Both the position numbers and the translations under genes were made by a program. DNA of 64,000 nt from Ceratothoa steindachneri (taxonomy: Eukaryota; Arthropoda; Malacostraca; Isopoda; Cymothoidae): NCBI GenBank assembly GCA_963969495.1, contig OZ018317.1:35061726-35125725 (forward strand), read 5' to 3'. Positions 55,837 to 64,000 of the stretch are shown here, piece by piece. Positions within the stretch are counted from its first letter, which is position 1. Each line of letters starts with the position of its first letter. The notes beneath the pieces are model-generated. The model had not been told where the DNA came from. It was given only the letters and a program-made list of their open reading frames with translations, and made no database searches.

Positions 55837-56012
55837 TAATTCAGTAATTCAGTACTTTTTTAATTTGAAATTGAGCAATTCTGTTATTCATCAGTTCTGT
55901 ATTTCAGTAATTCTGTGATTCAGAAATTCTGTAAATCTGTACTTCAGGAATTATATAATTCAACAATACTCTATTTGTGTAATTCAGCAATCTTATAATT
56001 CGGAAATTATTC
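55837..56012 (+). repeat. ATTCTGTA/ATTCAGTA-type tandem repeat, probable expanded LINE tail
   Basis: About 20 imperfect copies of an 8-bp phrase (ATTCAGTA, ATTCTGTA, TTTCAGTA, ATTCGGAA). CR1-like LINEs end in short octamer repeats, and copies A and B in this window end TTCTGTAGTTCTGTAG, so this is plausibly the tail of copy C, expanded by slippage. Confidence 0.8.
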
Positions 56013-56150
56013 AGCCTCAACTGGTTTCCAGCGTCGGTTCTCTCCAGTCTATTCCCTTTAACGAATGTAGCCCCTTAAAAGTGACCCCCTGCCTTAATTC
56101 ATAGTGTTCCCTCCAAGTATGTATTAGGCAGCAAGCTGTTTTCTTCCCTA

Positions 56151-56692
56151 GTGTCGAAAATAATTTCGGGCTCCCGCGAGCGAATCCCGAGCAGTGAAGA
56201 ACGCCTAAGAAAACTCTGGCAAGAGAACAAACGCCTCAGAAGGAACCGCGTGAAAAAAGTACCACCAGCTGGAACATGCCCCTATATCCCGCTTGGTACA
56301 AGAAATATCAAGAAAAGATTCTCGCCAGTAACAAACCCCGGTAAAGGCTGCACCCTCATCCCGGGACAAGAGGTAAGAAAGTGCAAAGTGACTACGGTGG
56401 TGGACCTTTATCCGCCCAGAGTACGACGACCGCCTGCGTCGCAGACCCGGATCCTGGGCCCTCTAGGCCAATAATTCCGGATACTCTCGCTACAAAACTT
56501 AGACTAGAAAATTTCGAAACCGACAAAGAGGAAGAAGAAGAAGAGGATGAGCGTCTCGTGCTACACCACTCTTACCAGCCAGACTCGCCTACAAAGTATA
56601 ACGAACTTGTTATACAACTAAAGGATAACCTGGGATCCTTTAGATTTAAACGACGGGATCGCGAACGAATGGCTACTTTGGACACGCTCTAG
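56151..56692 (+). other. Two overlapping unrecognised ORFs
   Basis: Frames 56151-56474 (107 codons) and 56381-56692 (103 codons) overlap by about 94 bases. The first is Arg/Lys-rich with a KLWQENKRLRRNRVKK stretch; the second has an acidic EEEEEEDE run and then KDNLGSFRFKRRDRERMA. I do not recognise either. They may be a broken retroelement ORF. Confidence 0.35.
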
Positions 56693-59600
56693 AAATTTCG
56701 TCGATATTTAAAAGGGGGAGAATTTGAGCACTCTCATAAACAGTTTAGACGATAATACGTCATACTACACTACGGCTGGAGTCCTGGATTAGCAGATAAG
56801 CGGGAAAGAGCCATACTGTCGTGAATTGTTCCATCAGCGAGAAGGCGTATCGAACACTGGGCTAAAATGGAAACAGAAGACACTCTGGCTTGGATCAGGC
56901 AAGCAAAGTGGGCCGCGGGGAGTAGCCTCGACTTGACCAGGCCGTCCTTCGGGAACTTCAAAATAGTCGCGATATTGAAGACCTGACCACAATGCTTGAA
57001 CACTCAAATCTGACCCCAGCATTTAGCTTAGTTCTTGCCACTCTTTCAGTAATTTAGTTTTTTTTTTAATTTATCTACTATATCGATTTGCTGGTTGATT
57101 TTGAAAGTCAGGGCAAGGTTGAATGTTATGAAATGGTCTCGTCCTGCCTTATTCGCGGGATGGTCTCTTCCTCTCTTTATTCTCCTGTCTATCTGAAATA
57201 TTCGTGAGGCTTTGCGCAATATTTTTTAGTCTTTAAACTTTGGTTGACGTGTTAAATAATGTTGAAATAGACTAGATAAATCCCTTGATTCTATTTAGCG
57301 GTTATGATTGTTGTTGTTATTATCGAATCAAAGTCTTTTAAATTGACCAAAATGTTTCGGATGTAATAAAATAGAGATCCATTTCATTATTATATGGTAG
57401 GGTGTCCTATGAATATGCTACGCGAAAGAAAACTCTAACTCATATTTCAAGATTTAACAGTGGGGAAAAATACATATGTGATTGAAAAAAATACTATTTT
57501 GGGGGATATTTTATGTATGTTTATGTTACAACATGATATTCAAAATGTAACGAAGATGGATTTTTCGCCCGAGAATTGATCAGATTTGACGCCACTTCTG
57601 TTGCCATGGTGAAGCTCAAGAGATTCCGTGGATACTCATCTCGGATTGGAAGTCATTTAAAAGATAGGATCTGTAGAAATTTAGACATCATATTTAACCC
57701 CAAATTTTGTTTTTTTAAATGTTTTTTTGTGATTAAATCTGTACAAATTATTGAATTTTCTTTCAGTTCCCATATTTCCTATACACTATATAATCCGATC
57801 TCCTATTTTGACATTATTCTCAATGGACTGATCGATAGTATGTCAGGCGACAATAGGTGAAAACTCCTTTCTAATCCAAGTTTATTATTTCTCCAGCTTC
57901 AACGTCTGCAGTATCGTGCACTTCCGGCTCACATTCCTGCGGGAAAATCATCGGTTATATATCATTCACACTTTTTTACTTACTCTCTCTTTTACCACTT
58001 TCTTTGCAGCTCTCACCTTATACACACTCAGCAGGCTATGCATTCACTGGTTTGGGTCATCAAGGTGGTTTTTACAGTCTATTGTTAATTACTACTATGG
58101 AGAGTTTTATAGGAACGATAGAGTGTGATTATTGGGTTGTAGTTTTTAAGATTCATTTCATCTCCTTTTTATGTAGAACAATTACGAGTATTATGGACTT
58201 AAAGAATTTTGGAATTATTATGGAATTATGCAAATTTTCTGTTATTTTGTAGTTTAATAAACTCAGTGTATATTTAGGCATTTATGAAGAGTTTTATGGA
58301 AAAAGAGAGCATGGTATTGGGTTGAGGAAGATAGGAATTCTTTTGTCTCTTTTTTTTATGTAGCACAATTATTATGGAATTATTATGGAACTCTGCAAGT
58401 CTTGTGGTATTTTTTAGTTTAATAAACTCAATGTAGCTGTAGGTATTTTATTCACAATCGTTTCCTGAGTAGTTCTAAGGTGATTTTGTCCACTCATAAT
58501 TATTCGTGATTTTTTATTCACGGTTAGCCACCTTCACAATGCATCAAGCACACTTGAGAACACTCGATGTAGTGTGAAGATGGATATAATCATTGCTATA
58601 GTGTATCGTCGCTGCTTTCATTACAGTTTAACTGACGATCTTTTTGATTTCAGTTTCAACTTCAGATTTGAGAATAGGGGTACAGTATTCAATGTTTAAG
58701 GCTGGGTGTATTCTCGATTAGGAAAATTACTTTCTATAATAGTTTATACTATTAATTTTTTCGTTAAAGTATTTGATGACTGTTCATTGATTGGGGAATA
58801 ATTCCGTCATTTATAATTCAGAAAGTCGAAATCTTTAATCACAAAAATTGCAAAATAAAAATAATTAGATGGCGAGATTGTATGCAATGGCTCTAAGGTA
58901 TTTATTCCATAGGATCTACGAGATGTCCAAATCCTCTGAGAGGAGGCGGAAGCCGCCCATCATCTCTAGCCGTTGATTTCTTCCTTTGAGACACAGTTCG
59001 CTTTGAATCTCTTGATTAACTTGATTCAATTAAATTAAAATGAATAAATTTTATTTGGGCCCTGTTATTTTATAACCCCCGTCCTTTCATTCGATATTCG
59101 CCTCGGTGTACATTCAAGCTAAATTTTTCCTTGGTTTCTGTCAGGTTTCTTAAAGGTTTTGAATTCACGGTTTTATTTCTCATGAATTCGTACGTAGACC
59201 ACAATTCTGACCTGAAAAATACTTGAGAATGAACAACTGCACCACTAGGTAGCGTCTTTAGATACCATACACATTCTAATTTTCTCACCATTTATTCATC
59301 TTCAATGGCCTCTTGAGATAAACGCGAATTTAGTTCTTTGGAAGGTTCGGGAATCTTATCTGAAGGGAGAAAAGCCAAGGCTGAAAGTTTGTAAAGAGAT
59401 TTGTAAAGAAAGTGATAGACATAGAGGAAGTGAATGTATGTGGAATATATATGGCCACAAGCTTCCCTGTAGGCATTGGGTGCCTAGATGGAACGCATAG
59501 ATGGCACGCAAACCTCCAGTGCCAATGAGAAAAGAAGCATTTTTAAACAAGGAATTGGGCATTCTCGTATCGCGGGGGCAATCCACTTGCTTGGATATTT

Positions 59601-60181
59601 TGAAAATTTTCTGTCCTTGGTATAAAAAAAAACTAAAGCTAGAGTCGTGGAACTCTAGAAGCGTTAATTACAATGTATTCCAAATTGTAATTATCGTTCG
59701 AGGTCTTTATTTAACCCCATTTTCTCGAGAAGCCTCGACCACATGTTTAAATAAACGTTTGTTTTGGGGTTTGCTTTTCTTCCTTTTTAGAATAACGACG
59801 AGTAGATAACTTTTGCTCCTTTACCAGACAATGAGCGCGTTGATTGTAGATGGTGCGATGGGTAATTTGTCGCCCTTGGTAACTAAGAATTCCGCGCATA
59901 CGTCTTGTCGGTTTTCTCCTTTTTCGTTTGTGAAGAACGCAATTTCATGGCTGAATTCAATGATCGAAAAATGTGGAAAAGGCAAACATGATTAATCAGG
60001 CTGTGACTAAGAGGATACGGTGGCTCGAAAACCACGAGGGTCACGTTATGCCTCCGTTTATCTTCGCGTGTGGCCTCGAGATAAATGTAAAGGACTAAAT
60101 CAAGAGCCTTGAGGAGTTGTGTTGCTCTAGATCCAGGAGGTGACCACTGGAAAGTCGTACGCGTGGTTCTTTGGTTTAATT
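56693..60181. other. Unassigned sequence
   Basis: No recognised coding family. It contains the duplicated segment at 58095-58455 and short ORFs with no identifiable motifs, such as 57576-57860, 59501-59809 and 59813-59995. Confidence 0.35.
58095..58455 (+). repeat. Tandem duplication of a segment of about 170-185 bp
   Basis: Both halves share AGAGTTTTATAGGAA/GGAAA, GTGTGATTATTGGGTTG/CATGGTATTGGGTTG, CTTTTTATGTAG.ACAATTA, GGAATTATTATGGAA, and then TTTTAGTTTAATAAACTCA. The order is conserved and the copies are well diverged. Confidence 0.75.
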
Positions 60182-61010
60182 CAGTGGTTCTTATCCTGGG
60201 ACTGCCGGGAATTTTAAAGGGAGGCGTGAGATCTCTTGTGAAAAAACATGCATTTCTCTAATTGTATTTGTTATTCTCTTAACGAAAGCACGGGCTAATG
60301 TTGAACATTTTATGAGAAACTACAAAAGTATACATTCTAACTTTAGTTTTTATAGTCTATATTAGTAGACTATAGAAAACTAAGGTTGTAACTGTAAGGC
60401 AATATTGATTAGGCGCTAAGTAGAGTAGTAGAGTAAGAGCTCTCTACTTACTCTACCTTTATGGCCAAACTCAGTCTCTGGAGGTGTCGAATTCAGCAAG
60501 TTATGGTAACTTGGATTCTGCTCTCACTCGAGGCAACCGTGATTTTGAGATTAAGAAACAAATAATTACTCATCGAAATCGAATTGAAAACAGAATTCGT
60601 CAGATACTTCCAAGATATGGATAAGAAGCGTGAAACCTGGAAATTCATCAGGAGCCCATTTCAGTGTGAGGTAGCTGATGTTTCGGGTAGAGTATAACAG
60701 AAGCTTCTTGAGTTGTAGTACAACTCCACAACTAAGAATGATTTCAAAGAACTGGATCATGAGACGTTCTGGATCAAGTACCTACCTGTTTATCCTCTGA
60801 TCCTTAATCAGTCTCTTTGGATTCTAACTATGTTCGGTTCCACGTATCTTTGTGAAGCTACATTTTCCCCATTCGTTGCTGTCAGGACCAAGTTAAGTAC
60901 AAAAACAGGCTGAATGTTAAAGGTGATTTACGCTGTGTACTCTCTGACATTCAACCACGAATTCAAAATCTAGTAGCTAAGAAGAATTTTCAATTATCTC
61001 ACTAATTCAT
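60182..61010 (+). pseudogene. hAT-type transposase fossil with left-end motif
   Basis: CAGTGGTTCTTATCCTGGGA at 60182 resembles the terminal repeat of hAT elements, which often start CAGTGGTTCTCAA. Further right the plus strand gives FWIKYLPVYPLILNQSLWIL around 60770, TMFGSTYLCEATFSPF near 60835, and then, after a frameshift, NRLNVKGDLRCVLSDIQPRI and QNLVAKKNFQLSH to about 61005. This is the C-terminal dimerisation region of ZBED5/SCAND3-like hAT transposases. The upstream catalytic part is missing or too decayed to read, and the right terminal repeat was not found. Confidence 0.7.
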
Positions 61011-61249
61011 ACTCAAAAAGAGATTAAACCACTGATTTATTATTAGGTTTGTGGTTGAAATGTTTTGAATTCATGAATTAGCTCTTTCTGGTTTGGGTAT
61101 TTAAGGATTGCGGGATTCCAAGCTATGAACATTTGGTGACTTGTTTTTTTATCTGTGCATTTTGAGATTCCCTCCTGCAAACAATTGTCCATCATCTTTT
61201 ATACTAATCCTGTGTGATTAAAACAAATAGGTAGAATCCTTTAATTTTC

Positions 61250-61566
61250 AACATCAGCTCCTTTGAGGTCAAATCACTTTTGCAAGCGATGATACCATCC
61301 ATTTATACGATTTCTATAAAACTAAAGATTCTGAGAATTGAACCAAGTTAAAACGGACCTTTTTGATCACCAGCAACGGAAGGAAAACGAGCGCCTTTCA
61401 TCTTTTTTAAAGTTTGGAAACAAAAAGAATGTCGGATAAGGCCATGTCTTCCGACATTTTTAGTTTCTTCTGTTGATGTTTTAGGGAAACATTTTATAGA
61501 AATGGTTTAAATGGATGGTATCATCGCTTGAAAAAGTATTTTGACCTCAAAAGAGCAGATGTTATA
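61250..61566. mobile_element. Fold-back of two transposase 3' ends (long inverted repeat)
   Basis: The arms at 61250-61321 and 61494-61566 are inverted copies that share GAGGTCAAA, CAAGCGATGATACCATCCAT and TTCTATAAAA over about 72 bp. Read outward, each arm translates as a WYHRL.K.FDLKGADV-type end like the last residues of a Tc1/mariner transposase. The 172-bp loop includes ATGTCGGA-...-TCCGACAT, another palindrome. Confidence 0.75.
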
Positions 61567-61844
61567 TAATAAAATTTATCCTTTTTTTTTCATTTTATTC
61601 CATTTTTCCACGATGGTAGGCGATTTGCAGGAAAGAAAAGGAGCAAGGAATCTCCTAAGGATTTTCTCCAAGATGCTAACTAAAGTCAGCAGGTTGTTAA
61701 TAGCAAATAATATAAAACCTTTAGCGATTTGCCATTAGGTTAAGAGCTGAAGTGGTTGAATTGATTGAATTTCCTTCTCTGTACTTCTTTTTTTGTTTTA
61801 AGCAAAGGGATTTAGGAATTTATTATTCATGCCTTGTATATTAT
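61567..61844. other. Unassigned sequence
   Basis: AT-rich. The ORF at 61541-61738 has no recognisable motif. ATTAT at 61840-61844 is the target duplication of the adjoining solo LTR. Confidence 0.5.
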
Positions 61845-63222
61845 TGTGATAAAACGAGTTGAAGCTGCGTTAATTTCAACTTCTATCACATATTATTTAA
61901 AACCACGATGGGCCCACGTGCATCTTCGTTTCGAAGCTTGGCGCCTTATCACAGCCACCGGATGTCAATGTTTAAACAAGGAGGTTATCACCCCCCCCAT
62001 TCGCCCCATACGCCGACCTCGCCAGATTGAGTTAGGCTTATGGGCAGATAAGGCATTGTTCACAGGCTCGGCTGTGCATTCCCTCGAAGCTCCCACTCCA
62101 TTGTCCCCCACGCCAAGGAGATGTCCTGGCTATTTATATGGAAACTTTACCACTAAGATCAGATTGGAGATCCAGATTTTCGTCGCGAAACATCACCACG
62201 ACCCTCTCTCCCTTTGTGCACCAAGGGACCTCGACCTCAAGATTCACCATCACTTGTCCAGAAGGAGGACAATATCCCTTGAGTGCTAAAGGTTCGAGCC
62301 TTTCGTGACGTCAAGTCCTCAAGGCTTCCCCCTCGTGTTCAGAAGAGAACAACGTAGAACAGCCATTGTTCTTTTAAGCCCTTCGCCAAGAAACGGTTCT
62401 CACCCCCCCTTTCCCCTGTTGTTCAGAGGAGAACAACATTAGAACAGTCATTGTTCTTTTGAGTCCGTAGACAAGAGACGGTTCTCACCCCCCTCTTCTG
62501 TTGTTCAGAGGAGAACAACACTAGAACAGCCATTGTTCTTGAGCCCGTAGACAAGAGACGGTTCTCCCCCTCCCTATTGTTCAGAGGAGAACAACATTAG
62601 AACAGCCATTGTTCTTGAGCCCGTAGACAAGAGACGGCTTTCACCCCCCTTTGTTCAGAAGAGAACAACGGAGAACAGCCATTGTTCTTTAAGCCGTTTG
62701 TCGAGAAACGGTTCTCATTCCCAAGACACCACGTCAGGATCATCCTATTCCCTCCCTTCGGCTGGAACTCGCCAGCGGACCGAAAATTCCTTCACGTCGC
62801 CTTCCACTGCACCACCAGTATAAAGTTACGTAAGCCAAACGTCGCCTTTGAGTACTTAACCCTTTTGTCAATTCTATCCTGTGCTTTAAATGGTTTATCG
62901 AACCATCCCATCTCTTTAACTCTATATTTGTTTTACCTTTTTAAATCCTTTAAATTCTCGGATTAGCCGAGCCCCCACGACCCTTTCCATTCTCTGTTTA
63001 TGTCAATATTTTCCGTCTTGTGTTTGTTGATAGTTATTATTAATGAAACTCTATTTTATTAATGATAGCAATATTATTATCCTTGAGCTCAGTTCCACTT
63101 CTTAAGCATATCGAAGATACATAATATCGACCGCCAGACATTAACGCACTCTAAAGATAATTAAGGAAGTTCCCTCAACGAATAGTGATATATGGTATAT
63201 CGTCGGGAGTCATTCTACGACA
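61845..63222 (-). mobile_element. Solo LTR, 1,378 bp, inverted sister of 4128-5517
   Basis: The plus strand begins TGTGATAAAACG and ends ATTCTACGACA, again TG...CA ends. The 5-bp target duplication ATTAT is perfect (61840-61844 and 63223-63227). The reverse complement aligns along its whole length with 4128-5517: the TGTCGTAGAAT start, ACGATATACCATATAT, AGTGGAACTGAGCTCA, the hairpin minisatellite, ATCTCCTTGGCG, CTTATCTGCCC and CTATCACA-type end. A TATAAATAG box on the minus strand at about 62128-62141 suggests transcription toward lower coordinates. The ORF at 61834-62289 is an accidental open frame. Confidence 0.85.
62336..62720 (-). repeat. LTR-internal minisatellite, 5 units of about 75-85 bp
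   Basis: Same unit as at 4808-5050 but five copies instead of three. On the minus strand each has GTTGTTC...GAACAA and AGAACA...TGTTCT stems and a run of Gs. The outer unit keeps a perfect CCGTTT...AAACGG stem near 62692-62711. Confidence 0.85.
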
Positions 63223-63287
63223 ATTATTCCTACAACAAGGTTCAAGGCCGGGGAGGGGGGGTTACGATATGCCGTTTGAGTAAAGAG

Positions 63288-63326
63288 AACTACAGAATAA
63301 AGATCAGCAAAGACCCTTGGATCCTC
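63288..63326 (-). mobile_element. Short remnant of a CR1-like LINE 3' end
   Basis: AACTACAGAATAAAGATCAG then CAAAGACCCTTGGATCC resembles the end of LINE copies A and B (AACTACAGAATCTAGGACCA then GCAAAGACCCTAAGGTCC). Only the last 40 bp are recognisable. Confidence 0.6.
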
Positions 63327-64000
63327 CTAACACCAATAATTGAAACATGTATTTGAAATCTACAGCAAAATACATGTGAAGACGAACCAGATTAATTAAA
63401 TAATCTGGAAGATGATTTTAATTCTTATGTTATGAGTACAGTGGGAGATCCTAAATGCGCATGAATAGGGGAATACCATGTGGTGGGTGTGTGGGTAGGG
63501 GGTTAAAGGGGTGAAATGGATCATCTAGTGGTATTTCATCTTAATTTAAATGTCAAACAAACTGGGAATTTCAGCAACAAAATTTGTAATAAATGATGTG
63601 TAAATAAAATGATGAAAGAGGAGGTAAAAATGAGGGAAAAAGATTCTCCTTGAGGTGAGGAGGAAACACTGCCGCAGTTGCGACCATGAGGTCGAGTTAG
63701 GTTAGGTAAGGTTAAGTTTTTTCTCAATGAAATAATGGTAAAGCGCCCTAGGGGCCGGGCATCGTGCTTGCCAAGGAGTGTATGCTCAAATCATGTTTCT
63801 AACCTTCCCCAAAACGGAGTGTATCAATTGATCCTTATATAGCTTACATCCTGCTATTCAGGATGTGTGCAGTAGGTATATATTTATCAATGGATCACTA
63901 TATAAGTATTATTTTTTTTTTGTTGGTTTTGTAATCACACACCTTGACACAATGAAATTACATGGTGCAAATCCACTCTTGCTGGGAAACCCCCCATCAC
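63327..64000. other. Unassigned sequence
   Basis: No recognised coding family, RNA gene or repeat to the window end. Confidence 0.35.

Noticed and set aside
61834..62289. 151-codon plus-strand ORF
   Set aside because: Lies inside the solo LTR, is absent as an open frame from the sister copy, and has no recognisable domain.
4128..63222. The two LTRs as the ends of one large element
   Set aside because: They are in opposite orientation and each has its own 5-bp target duplication.

Overview
The window looks like repeat-rich non-coding DNA from an animal, most likely an arthropod. Every recognisable protein-coding trace is a transposable element or its fossil, and I found no convincing single-copy cellular gene. 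The mix of Tc1, mariner, IS630/DDE_3-type and hAT DNA transposons, CR1-like LINEs and Gypsy LTR elements, with long (TA)n and (GA)n tracts, is typical of crustacean and other arthropod genomes. The mariner and Tc1 copies resemble, from memory, those of caligid copepods such as salmon lice. That species guess is inference and unverified.

Layout. 0-6.3 kb: scrambled Gypsy pol on the minus strand, a Tc1 fossil, and a second Tc1 fossil split by a 1,390-bp solo LTR. 7.4-11.6 kb: an IS630/DDE_3-type transposase fossil, tRNA-like sequences, microsatellites and AT-rich DNA. 11.7-17.6 kb: two CR1-like LINEs head-to-tail on the minus strand. One is almost complete, with an esterase-type ORF1 and an endonuclease/RT ORF2; the other is 5'-truncated; GAA microsatellites border the truncated copy. 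17.8-22 kb: another DDE_3-type fossil, then a broken gene of an uncharacterised multicopy family whose flanks look like inverted repeats. 22-25.4 kb: GA-rich and unassigned sequence, and the 3' end of a different LINE.

25.45-46.64 kb: one uninterrupted satellite array of about 249 monomers of 85 bp, all in the same orientation. It has clear higher-order structure: a 5-monomer duplication, a 31-monomer (2,635-bp) duplication, and an alternating arrangement of a 1,701-bp block X (20 monomers) and a 2,378-bp block Y (28 monomers), arranged X-Y-X-Y-X-X. This array is the most striking feature of the window.

46.6-50 kb: an RT fragment at the array edge, then a Gypsy-like LTR and gag remnant with a second LTR-like copy. 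51.2-51.7 kb: a minisatellite. 53-56 kb: a Tc1 fossil, then a mariner with intact-looking ends and TA duplication inserted in a LINE whose 3' octamer tail is expanded. 60-61.6 kb: a hAT fossil and a fold-back of two transposase 3' ends. 61.8-63.2 kb: a second copy of the 4.1-5.5 kb solo LTR in opposite orientation, with a perfect 5-bp target duplication. These parts do not form a pathway. They record nested insertion, decay and tandem amplification.
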